A DNA stretch of 61,493 nucleotides from Hymenobacter artigasi (GTDB lineage Bacteria; Bacteroidota; Bacteroidia; Cytophagales; Hymenobacteraceae), in the NCBI RefSeq assembly GCF_012275535.1, contig NZ_JAAVTK010000022.1, forward strand, positions 1 to 61,493, in the 5' to 3' direction. The notes under the pieces are model-generated. The model made no database searches. It was not told the origin of the DNA and saw only the letters and a list, made by a program, of their open reading frames with translations. Numbering within the stretch: the first letter of the stretch is position 1; every line of letters begins with the position of its first letter. Below are positions 25,120 through 32,470 of the stretch, in pieces. A program made the position numbers and the translations under genes.

Positions 25120-26292
25120 TCATGCCACTACCACCTGTCGCCCCCGCCACAGCGCCCACAGCCCCAGCGCCGGCCCCACGGCCAGCGGCAGCAGCAGCAG
25201 GTGCTGCGGCAGCTGCGGCCCCAGCCAGCCGGTGAGCTGCACGCTGACAATGGTGAGCGCAAAGCCCAGGCAGTTGACAATGGTGAGCGCCGCCCCGCGC
25301 GTGTCGGCGGGGGCGTGCCGTGCCACCAGGGTGGAAAGCATCGGCGAATCGGCCACCACCACCAGCCCCCAGAACCCCAGAAAAGCCCCCAGCACTGCCC
25401 CCGAGCCCGTGCCCAGCACCAGCACCGAGGCCAGGCAGCAAATGCCCGACAGCGCCAGCGCCCCGGTTGCGACGCGGGCCGGCCCCAGCCGCTGGGCCAG
25501 CATCCCCGCGCTCACGCAGGCCAGGCTGCCCCCGCCAATGATGCCAAACGACAGCAGCGGCACCGGCAGCGCCGCCCCCGCGTGCCGGGCATTGAAGGCC
25601 GCCAGCACCAGCGGCACGAAGGCCCAGAACGTGTAGAGCTCCCACATGTGCCCGAAGTAGCCAAACGCCGCCGCTCTGAACGCCGGCTGCCGGAACCCCG
25701 CTAGAAACGCCGTGAAAGCCGGGCGCGTGCCGGCCCGGCGGTAGGGGCCATCGGGCACCAGCAGCAGCAGGGCCGCGCCGCCCAGCAGCGCCAGGCCCGA
25801 GGTAGCCCAAGCCACCGCCTGCCAGGGCAGCTGCCCGCCCACGCTTTTGAGCAGATGCGGAAACGCGGTGCCCAGCACCAGCGCCCCCACCAGCCAGCCC
25901 AGCGAACGGCCCAGCCCGGCCTCGTAGTAGTCGGCCGCTATTTTCATGCCCACCGGGTAGATGCCGGCCAGGAAAAACCCCGTGAGTACCCGGCAGGCCA
26001 GCAGGCCCGCCACCGGCAGCCCCGGCAGCACCAGCCCCAGGTTGCAGAGCGCCGCTAGCGCCGCGCTCAGGGCAAATACACGCGACGGCGAAAACCGGTC
26101 GGCCACAGCCAGCAGGGCAAACGCCAGGGTGCCGGCAATGAAACCCAGCTGCACGGCGCTGGTGAGCGAGGTCACAAAACCAGGCCCCTGGTGCAGGCGC
26201 GCCGCCATATCGGGCGCTACGGCATTGCCGGCAAACCACAGCGAGGTGCAGCAAAACTGCGCCCCCACGATGGTGGGAAGAATACGGGACAT
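25120..26292 (-). CDS. MFS transporter
   Basis: A protein of about 390 residues with twelve predicted membrane helices. It starts MSRILPTIVGAQFCCTSLWFAGNAV and shows the loop motif VADRFSPSRVF between helices 2 and 3 and the helix-5 signature GFFLAGIYPVGMKIAADYYE. The pattern fits exporters or YnfM/CynX-like members. The substrate cannot be named. The ATG at 26292 is chosen because the upstream extension translates the inverted repeat at 26328. The protein is very rich in Ala, Gly and Leu. Confidence 0.8.
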   Translation of the reverse strand: MSRILPTIVGAQFCCTSLWFAGNAVAPDMAARLHQGPGFVTSLTSAVQLGFIAGTLAFALLAVADRFSPSRVFALSAALAALCNLGLVLPGLPVAGLLACRVLTGFFLAGIYPVGMKIAADYYEAGLGRSLGWLVGALVLGTAFPHLLKSVGGQLPWQAVAWATSGLALLGGAALLLLVPDGPYRRAGTRPAFTAFLAGFRQPAFRAAAFGYFGHMWELYTFWAFVPLVLAAFNARHAGAALPVPLLSFGIIGGGSLACVSAGMLAQRLGPARVATGALALSGICCLASVLVLGTGSGAVLGAFLGFWGLVVVADSPMLSTLVARHAPADTRGAALTIVNCLGFALTIVSVQLTGWLGPQLPQHLLLLPLAVGPALGLWALWRGRQVVVA

Positions 26293-26327
26293 GAACGGGA
26301 GCGGGTGGGAGAGAAGCGGCAAGGTAG

Positions 26328-26522
26328 CAGCTAGGTTCTGGCCTGGCCGCCCTGCGCAGCGCGCCTCATCCCCCGGCCCCTTCTCCGAAAAGGAGAAGGG
26401 GAGCCAGGGAGGCGCGCTCAAAAAGCATCTCTGAAGCTCGTTGAACGCACCCCTTCTCCTTTTCGGAGAAGGGGCCGGGGGATGAGGCGCCCGCGGAGGG
26501 CGACCAGGCCAGAACCTAGCTG
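26328..26522. repeat. Long inverted repeat (CTCATCCCCCGGCCCC family)
   Basis: Arms of about 74 bases at 26328-26401 and 26450-26522. The inner 41 bases of each (26361-26401 and 26450-26490) are perfect reverse complements, and each contains its own small hairpin around TTCTCCGAAAAGGAGAA. The loop is 48 bases. A related core is at 34316-34490. Confidence 0.85.
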
Positions 26523-26688
26523 GCCGCAGTTTAGCGCGTAGCTACGTGCCGCTGGTGGGGTGAGTCTGCGACTCACGGCCACCGCACGGCCAGGCAGTGC
26601 CGCACCACCTGGGCCAGGCGGCGAGCTGCAAACTCGCCTCACCAGCAGCCAGCAGTTACGCGCTGCGCGCTAAACTGCGGCCAGCGCT
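26519..26688. repeat. Second long imperfect inverted repeat upstream of argS
   Basis: GCTGGCCGCAGTTTAGCG-like sequence near 26519-26540 pairs with CGCTAAACTGCGGCCAGC near 26671-26688, and inner blocks with GCTGGTGGGGTGAGTCTGC pair with the region around 26626-26652. With the preceding repeat it fills the whole 430-base gap between the MFS gene and argS. Confidence 0.65.
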
Positions 26689-26710
26689 ACGGCTACCCCG
26701 TACCAGCCCG

Positions 26711-26718
26711 TACCTTTG
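26711..26718 (+). promoter_or_regulatory. argS -7 box abutting the start codon
   Basis: TACCTTTG, a perfect TAnnTTTG match, ends four bases before the GTG at 26723. The spacing is the same as at purB, so the argS transcript may also be leaderless. Confidence 0.5.
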
Positions 26719-26722
26719 CCCC

Positions 26723-28516
26723 GTGCAACAGTTAGAAAACTCCCTCAAAACCGCCCTGCAAGCTGCCGCGCAGGCCGTATTCGGCGTAGAAATTCCCGCC
26801 GCCAGCCTCACGCTCCAGCCCACGCGCAAGGAGTTTGCCGGCAGCTTCACCCTCGTCACGTTTGCGCTCACCAAAGTGCTGGGCAAAGGCCCCGAGCAAA
26901 TTGGCCAGGCCCTGGGCGAATGGCTGCAGGCCAACGAGCCCCGCGTGAGCGGCTTCAACGTGCTGAAAGGCTTCCTCAACCTCGAAATCGCCGATGCTGA
27001 GTGGCTGGCCGTGTTCGAGCAGCTGCGCGCCCAGCCCGCCACCGCCCCCGTGGCCACAGACGGCCCGCAGAATGTGGTGGTGGAGTACTCCTCGCCCAAC
27101 ACCAACAAGCCCCTGCACCTGGGCCATTTGCGCAATAACTTCCTGGGCTACTCAGTGGCCGAGATTCTGAAAGCCACCGGTGCCACCGTCACCAAAGCCA
27201 ACCTGGTGAACGACCGGGGCATCCACATCTGCAAGTCGATGATTGCCTACCAGCACTTCGGCCAGGGCGAAACCCCCCAAAGCGCGGGCCTGAAGGGCGA
27301 CCACCTCGCCGGCAAGTACTACGTGCTGTTTGAGAAGCACTACCGCGAGGAAATCCGCCAGCTCGAAGCCGAAGGCGTGACCAACGAAGTAGCCAAAAAA
27401 AGCGCCCCCCTCATGGCCGAGGCCCAGCAGATGCTGCAGGCCTGGGAAGCCGGCGACCCCGAAGTAAAAGCCCTCTGGAGCCTGATGAACGGCTGGGTGT
27501 ACGAAGGCTTCGACGCCACGTACAAGAACATTGGCGTCGATTTCGATAAGTTTTACTATGAATCGGGTACCTACCTGCTGGGCAAGGAGCGGGTAGAGGA
27601 AGGCTTGGAGAAGGGCGTGTTCTTCAAGAAGGAAAACGGCTCGGTGTGGGTCGATTTGCAGGCCGAAGGACTTGACGAAAAGCTCCTGCTCCGCGCCGAC
27701 GGTACCAGCGTCTACATCACCCAGGACCTGGGCACGGCCGAGCTGAAGTACCAGGATTTCGGCTACGACAGCAGCATCTACGTCATCGCCGATGAGCAGA
27801 ACTACCACATGCAGGTGCTGCAGGCCACGCTCAAAAAGCTGGGCAAACCTTATGCTGATGCCATTCACCACCTCAGCTACGGCATGGTGGATTTGCCCTC
27901 CGGCAAGATGAAATCGCGCGAAGGCACCGTGGTGGACGCCGACGAGCTGGTGCGCGATGTGGTGGCCGCCGCCAAAGCCGCCACCCTCGAAAAAGGCAAA
28001 ACCGAAGGCCTTTCTGATGCCGAGCTGGAGGAATTGTACCACATGCTGGGCCTGGGCGCGCTGAAATATTACCTGCTGAAGGTGGACCCCAAAAAGCGCA
28101 TGCTCTTCAACCCCGAAGAGTCGGTGAACCTGGAGGGCGACACGGGGCCGTTTATTCAGTATTCGCACTCGCGCACGGCGGCCGTGCGGCGCAAAGCAGT
28201 AGAGCTGGGCGTTGACGAAACCGCCGACTGGGCCAGCGTGACCGAGCTGCACAGCGCCGACAGCGAGCTGATACAGGAGCTGGCCCGCTACCCGGCCGTG
28301 GTGGCCGAAGCCGCGAAGAATCTGTCGCCCGCCGTGGTGGCCCAATACGCCTACGACCTGGCCCGCAACTACAACCGCTTCTACGCCAAAGTGCCCATCT
28401 TCGCCGAAACCGACCTGGCCAAGCGCAACCTGCGGCTGGCCCTTTCGGCCCGCACCGGCGAGCAGCTGAAAGCTGCCTTCGGCCTGCTGGGCATTCAGGT
28501 GCCCGAGCGCATGTAA
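26723..28516 (+). CDS. argS: Arginyl-tRNA synthetase
   Basis: A 597-residue class I synthetase charging tRNA-Arg. The N-terminal Add-1 domain spans about 1-100. SSPNTNKPLHLGHLRNNFLG contains the HIGH-type motif (HLGH), and SGKMKSREGTVVDADELV is the KMSKS-loop equivalent. The C-terminal DALR anticodon-binding domain has FIQYSHSRTAAVRRKA and ends LFGLLGIQVPERM-like. I place the start at GTG 26723 because the -7 box lies just before it and the upstream 42 codons only translate a repeat. Confidence 0.95.
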   Translation: MQQLENSLKTALQAAAQAVFGVEIPAASLTLQPTRKEFAGSFTLVTFALTKVLGKGPEQIGQALGEWLQANEPRVSGFNVLKGFLNLEIADAEWLAVFEQLRAQPATAPVATDGPQNVVVEYSSPNTNKPLHLGHLRNNFLGYSVAEILKATGATVTKANLVNDRGIHICKSMIAYQHFGQGETPQSAGLKGDHLAGKYYVLFEKHYREEIRQLEAEGVTNEVAKKSAPLMAEAQQMLQAWEAGDPEVKALWSLMNGWVYEGFDATYKNIGVDFDKFYYESGTYLLGKERVEEGLEKGVFFKKENGSVWVDLQAEGLDEKLLLRADGTSVYITQDLGTAELKYQDFGYDSSIYVIADEQNYHMQVLQATLKKLGKPYADAIHHLSYGMVDLPSGKMKSREGTVVDADELVRDVVAAAKAATLEKGKTEGLSDAELEELYHMLGLGALKYYLLKVDPKKRMLFNPEESVNLEGDTGPFIQYSHSRTAAVRRKAVELGVDETADWASVTELHSADSELIQELARYPAVVAEAAKNLSPAVVAQYAYDLARNYNRFYAKVPIFAETDLAKRNLRLALSARTGEQLKAAFGLLGIQVPERM

Positions 28517-28540
28517 GAACCGGGTTAACGCTGCTCAGAA

Positions 28541-28649
28541 CGTCATGTCGAGCGCAGCCGAGACATCTCGCATGCTGAAGTAATCAAATCCGTTTGCACG
28601 ATTGATTTGCTAACACAAGCGAGATGTCTCGGCTGCGCTCGACATGACG
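28541..28649. repeat. Inverted repeat, GTCATGtCGAGC family, copy 2
   Basis: Perfect 31-base arms at 28541-28571 and 28619-28649, loop 47 bases. Core blocks CGTCATGTCGAGCGCAG and CCGAGACATCTCGC. It is the same family as 16185-16295, with CGAGACATC in place of CGAGGCATC. Confidence 0.9.
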
Positions 28650-28676
28650 GCCATTTTCCCTATCGACATCCAACGT

Positions 28677-29258
28677 ATGAAAAGCATTGCCGTTTACTGC
28701 GGTTCCAGCGCCGGAACCAACCCAAATTACATTACACAGGCGCAGGCCCTTGCCAAAGCCATGGTGGCCCAAAACCTCACGCTGGTGTATGGCGGGGGCC
28801 GCGTGGGCCTCATGGGCACTATTGCTGATGCCGTGCTGGACTTCGGCGGCCAGGTAATCGGTGTGATTCCCGACTTTCTGGATGCCAAGGAGCTGGCCCA
28901 CAAGGGCTGCACGGAATTGCACGTGGTAAAATCGATGCACGAGCGCAAGCTGATGATGGCCGACCGCGCCGATGGCTTCATCGCCATGCCCGGCGGCTAC
29001 GGTACCCTCGAAGAACTGTTCGAAGTGCTGACCTGGGGCCAGCTCGGCCTGCACCAGAAGCCCGTGGCCCTGCTGAACGTGGACGGCTACTACGACCTAC
29101 TCCTGCAATCCCTCGACCGCATGCGCGACGACCAGCTGCTGCGCGCCGAAAACCGCAACCAGCTCCTGCAATCGGCCAGCCCGGAAGAGCTGCTAGCGCA
29201 GATGACGGCTTACCAGCCGGTGCAGCTGGAGAAGTGGCTCACGCCGCGCACCACGTAG
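28677..29258 (+). CDS. LOG family nucleoside-5'-monophosphate phosphoribohydrolase
   Basis: A 193-residue Rossmann-like protein of the TIGR00730 family. The two signature motifs are VYGGGRVGLMGTIADAVL and MPGGYGTLEELFEVLTW (PGGxGTxxE), and AVYCGSSAGTNPNY starts the domain. Relatives split the N-glycosidic bond of (cytokinin) nucleoside monophosphates and bacterial members act on AMP or PPNP-like targets. The ATG at 28677 is preferred because an upstream one at 28644 lies inside the repeat arm. Confidence 0.85.
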   Translation: MKSIAVYCGSSAGTNPNYITQAQALAKAMVAQNLTLVYGGGRVGLMGTIADAVLDFGGQVIGVIPDFLDAKELAHKGCTELHVVKSMHERKLMMADRADGFIAMPGGYGTLEELFEVLTWGQLGLHQKPVALLNVDGYYDLLLQSLDRMRDDQLLRAENRNQLLQSASPEELLAQMTAYQPVQLEKWLTPRTT

Positions 29259-29259
29259 C

Positions 29260-29342
29260 GTACCGTGAACTCTGCGAGTCCGCGCTTCTGAACGGATTAT
29301 CGAAAGAGCCTGCCACGCGCGGACGCACAGAGTCCACGGTAC
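29260..29342. repeat. Inverted repeat (GTACCGTGAACTCTGCG family)
   Basis: Arms of 26 bases at 29260-29285 and 29317-29342 match at 23 positions. It begins two bases after the stop of the LOG gene. Confidence 0.75.
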
Positions 29343-29412
29343 AGGCAGTCCAAAACCCTGCTGGCCTTCGTACGGTTACGCACGCAACTGCGCACTTTAT
29401 CACTTTCAATTC

Positions 29413-30000
29413 ATGAACAAGTCACTTCTCCTCACACTGGCCACTGCCGCTACGGCCGTGGTTTTCATCGCCGCCAAACCAGCCGCTCCCACCGCCATGA
29501 CTGAAACTATGGAAACCGCCGCCCCCGCCTCCGTCTACGATTTCACCGTGAAATCCATTGATGGCAAGGACGTAAAGCTGAGCCAGTACAAGGGCAAGAA
29601 GCTGCTGATTGTGAACACCGCTTCGGAGTGCGGCTACACCCCGCAGTACAAGGAGCTGGAGGAGCTGTATAAAAAGCACGGCGACAAAGTGACCGTACTT
29701 GGCTTTCCGGCCAACAATTTTGGTGGCCAGGAGCCCGGCACCGAGGCCCAGATTGCCACCTTCTGCGAGAAGAACTACGGCGTGACGTTTCCGCTGTTCA
29801 GCAAGGTGTCGGTGAAAGGCATTGATACGGCTCCGCTGTTCAAATTCCTGGCGGATAAAACCAAGAACGGGACCGTGAGCGACGTGCCCACCTGGAATTT
29901 CTGCAAATACCTGGTCGATGAAAAAGGCCACGTCCTGAAGTTCTACCCCTCGAAAGTGACACCCCTGAGCCCCGAGCTGCTGGCTGATATCATGAAGTAA
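29413..30000 (+). CDS. Glutathione peroxidase family protein, exported
   Basis: A 195-residue thioredoxin-fold peroxidase with an N-terminal hydrophobic signal (LLTLATAATAVVFIAAKPAA). The catalytic tetrad is visible: Cys in VNTASECGYTPQY, Gln in NFGGQEPG, Trp and Asn in PTWNFCKYLV. Cys replaces selenocysteine, as in bacterial and plant GPx that use thioredoxin. It would reduce peroxides in the periplasm. Confidence 0.9.
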   Translation: MNKSLLLTLATAATAVVFIAAKPAAPTAMTETMETAAPASVYDFTVKSIDGKDVKLSQYKGKKLLIVNTASECGYTPQYKELEELYKKHGDKVTVLGFPANNFGGQEPGTEAQIATFCEKNYGVTFPLFSKVSVKGIDTAPLFKFLADKTKNGTVSDVPTWNFCKYLVDEKGHVLKFYPSKVTPLSPELLADIMK

Positions 30001-30005
30001 TTTTT

Positions 30006-30136
30006 GTGCGGTAAGCTTTAGCTTGCCGTCACTGCTAACTATTCCGAACGCAGCCCAAGCTACCGCCCGGTACCTTGGGCTGTCTGTTTTCCTCCTTGTT
30101 TGCCGTTCCTTTACGGCAAGCTAAAGCTTACCGCAC
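30006..30136. repeat. Inverted repeat, GCGGTAAGCTTTAGC family, copy 2, with nested hairpin
   Basis: Perfect 24-base arms at 30006-30029 and 30113-30136, the same sequence as at 6114-6173. The 83-base interior holds another hairpin, CAGCCCAAG (30051-30059) with CTTGGGCTG (30074-30082). The right arm ends four bases before the menA ATG. Confidence 0.9.
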
Positions 30137-30140
30137 CCCC

Positions 30141-31037
30141 ATGTCACCCTGGATTTCTGCATTCCGTCCCCGCACCCTGCCGCTGGCCCTGGCCAGCATC
30201 CTCACCGGCGGCTTTCTGGCCCAGGCGGCCGGCCACTTCAACGGTCTGGTTGTGGGCCTGGCGGCCCTCACCACCATCCTGCTGCAAGTGCTCAGCAACC
30301 TGGCCAACGACTACGGCGACTCCCAGAACGGGGCCGACAGCATCCACCGTCAGGGCCCGCAGCGCGCCGTGCAGAGCGGGGCCATCACCCCCGCCCAGAT
30401 GAAGCGCGGCATGTGGATTTGCGGCCTGCTGGCGCTGGGCAGCGGCCTCGCGCTGCTGTGGGTGGCGCTGGGCGCGGCGGGGCTGGGGCTGTTTCTGGCG
30501 TTTGTGGCGCTGGGGCTGGCGGCCATCTGGGCGGCAGTGAACTACACGGCGGGCAATAATCCCTACGGCTACGCGGGCCTGGGCGACATTTCGGTGTTCC
30601 TGTTTTTCGGTATTGTGGGCGTGTGCGGCACGTATTTTCTCCAAACCCGCACGCTGCCCCTGCAAGTGCTGCTGCCGGCTGCCGCGCTGGGCTGCTTCGC
30701 CACGGCGGTGCTGAACGTGAACAACATCCGCGACATCAACTCCGATGTGCTGGCCGGTAAAATCACCATTCCGGTGCGGCTAGGGCCTATTTATGCGCGG
30801 CGCTACCACTGGCTGCTGCTGGTGCTGGGCCTGGGCTGTGCCACAGTGTTTGTGGCGCTTACGTACCATTCGCCGTGGCAGTGGCTGTTTGTGCTGGCCG
30901 CGCCCTTGTTTGCCTTCAACGCCCGGCAGGTGTGGCAGCGGCAGGAATCGATGCAGCTCGACCCGCTGCTGAAGCAGATGGCGCTGAGCACGCTGGTGTT
31001 CACGGTGCTGTTTGGGGTGGGGCAGGTGGTGGGGTAA
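30141..31037 (+). CDS. menA: 1,4-dihydroxy-2-naphthoate polyprenyltransferase
   Basis: A 298-residue UbiA-family membrane enzyme with about eight or nine helices. It prenylates dihydroxynaphthoate to demethylmenaquinol. The first Asp-rich motif is LSNLANDYGDSQNGAD and the second lies in NVNNIRDINSDVLAGKITIPVRLG (DxxxD). MSPWISAFRPRTLPLALA is the usual MenA start. The ATG at 30141 is four bases after an inverted repeat. The frame stays open upstream to 30075, but that part translates the repeat. Confidence 0.9.
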   Translation: MSPWISAFRPRTLPLALASILTGGFLAQAAGHFNGLVVGLAALTTILLQVLSNLANDYGDSQNGADSIHRQGPQRAVQSGAITPAQMKRGMWICGLLALGSGLALLWVALGAAGLGLFLAFVALGLAAIWAAVNYTAGNNPYGYAGLGDISVFLFFGIVGVCGTYFLQTRTLPLQVLLPAAALGCFATAVLNVNNIRDINSDVLAGKITIPVRLGPIYARRYHWLLLVLGLGCATVFVALTYHSPWQWLFVLAAPLFAFNARQVWQRQESMQLDPLLKQMALSTLVFTVLFGVGQVVG

Positions 31038-31208
31038 ACGGCCGGAAAATTAATTGGGGCCGCCGGTATATCTTTCCTGTCCAATGCCCGGCATATTTAG
31101 CCCTCAGTCAAGGTAGAATTCCTTGCCGGAAGAGGCGTGTAAGATGCTCATTGAAAAGTAGTTGCTGCTATTGAATAGCAGCAGTTAGTCGTCTCAGCCA
31201 CCCCGCCA

Positions 31209-32126
31209 ATGCAGCTGCCCAACGATTTTTTCGACAATCCCGCCCGCGATGCGGCCGAGCTGAACCAGCGCCTGACGGCGCATATAAACAGCTACAACAA
31301 TACGCCGCTGGCGTCGTGTAGCGGTCTGAGCCCCAACCAGATGGCGGATGCGTTGTACCGGCCGCTGTCGGCCGCAGCGCCCGTGCGCCTGCAAAGCCCG
31401 CTGTCCGATGCCGTGCTCGACCAGGTGCCTTTTTTTCGGCAGGTGGAAGAACTGCTGCGGCTGGTGCAGCGTGAGAAAATCATCAAACTCACCGCTACCG
31501 GCGCACTTCCCCGCAAGTTTGTGCAGGAGTTGTACGAGCATGGGCTGATGCGCAGTAAATATGTGGATGAGGGGTTTATAAAGCTGAATCGGGAGTTTGA
31601 CTCTCCCTTCATCGAAACCGTGCACTACCTGGCCCACGTAGCCAAGCTGGTGAAGAAGCCCTTGGGCAAGCTCAGCCTCACCAAAAAAGGGGAAAGTCTG
31701 CTGGTTGCCGGGCAGCGCCCCGAGCTGTTCCGGCTGGTGCTGGAGGTGTTTACGGGCCGGCTGCACTGGGGCAGTTTCGACTCGTTTGGCAGTGGCAAAT
31801 CGGAAGTAGGGCAGCTGGGCTGGAGCTTTTGCGTGTATTTGCTGGCCCGGTTTGGGCAGCAGCCCCGGCCCTTTTCGTTTTATGTAGACAAGTACGTGCT
31901 GGCCTTCCCCAATTTTCTGGAGGAGCAGCCTCCGACGAATTACTGGACGCCAGCCACCTTTGTAGACCACCTTTTCAGCAGCCGGGTACTGTATTGCTTT
32001 GGCAAGTGGTTTGGCCTGGTGGAAATCGAAAATGACTCGTTGGAGGTAGGCGATGGGCCAGCCACCGTCAGTGCCAGCCCGGTGCTGTCGCAGCTGTTCA
32101 TTGTAAGCCCGGGAGGCAAAGGATAA
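31209..32126 (+). CDS. Uncharacterised conserved-looking protein
   Basis: A 305-residue soluble protein that I cannot assign to a named family. It has NNTPLASCSGLSPNQMADAL near residue 30, a central block IKLTATGALPRKFVQELYEHG followed by KLNREFDSPFIETVHYLAHVAKLVKKPLGKLSLTKKGESLL (residues about 95-165), and an aromatic-rich C-terminal half (RLHWGSFDSFG, GQLGWSFCVYLLARFG). The block VKKPLGKLSLTKKGESLL reads like a winged-helix wing. The layout recalls uncharacterised Bacteroidota proteins I have seen with a GLSPxQM motif. Its promoter may include TATCTTTC near 31069. Function not assigned. Confidence 0.7.
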   Translation: MQLPNDFFDNPARDAAELNQRLTAHINSYNNTPLASCSGLSPNQMADALYRPLSAAAPVRLQSPLSDAVLDQVPFFRQVEELLRLVQREKIIKLTATGALPRKFVQELYEHGLMRSKYVDEGFIKLNREFDSPFIETVHYLAHVAKLVKKPLGKLSLTKKGESLLVAGQRPELFRLVLEVFTGRLHWGSFDSFGSGKSEVGQLGWSFCVYLLARFGQQPRPFSFYVDKYVLAFPNFLEEQPPTNYWTPATFVDHLFSSRVLYCFGKWFGLVEIENDSLEVGDGPATVSASPVLSQLFIVSPGGKG

Positions 32127-32241
32127 CCGGATTTGTCGGTAGGGCGGAGGGGTATATAATCTGCTGAGGACTCCTGTAAACGCCTAGTAGCAAGACGAAT
32201 ACCGCAGGAAATACCCGAAAAATCCTTCTGGGGAAGTATTG

Positions 32242-32397
32242 TTAAGTACTTGTGCAGAAGGAATCGTATGCGCCGGTCCGACCGCCCTAGGCGGTCTGAC
32301 CGGTTGAAGCACCCCTGATTTCGTCCTCACGACAACCGGTCAGACCGCCTAGGGCGGTCGGACCGGCGCATACGATTCCTTCTGCACAAGTACTTAA
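32242..32397. repeat. 65-base perfect inverted repeat
   Basis: Arms 32242-32306 and 32333-32397 are perfect reverse complements over 65 bases. The loop is 26 bases. Each arm itself contains a palindrome, ACCGCCCTAGGCGGT, so the element may be two families combined. It lies in the 344-base gap between the uncharacterised gene and the helicase terminator. Confidence 0.9.
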
Positions 32398-32409
32398 ATC
32401 AGCCTTTCT

Positions 32410-32461
32410 CCAACGCGAAGAAGCCTCCGCTGCATGTGCAGCGGAGGCTTCTTCGCGTTGG
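32410..32461. terminator. Bidirectional hairpin terminator downstream of the helicase
   Basis: CAACGCGAAGAAGCCTCC..., 24 perfect bases at 32411-32434, pairs with 32437-32460 around a two-base loop. The inner stem AAGCCTCCGCTGCA is followed by CTTCTTC on either strand. It serves the minus-strand helicase gene that ends at 32471. Confidence 0.7.
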
Positions 32462-32470
32462 GAAATGCGG

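Noticed and set aside
25055..26254. Alternative 399-codon frame on the same strand as the MFS gene
   Set aside because: It is a shifted reading of the MFS gene, Gly/Ala/Arg-rich, without membrane-helix periodicity.
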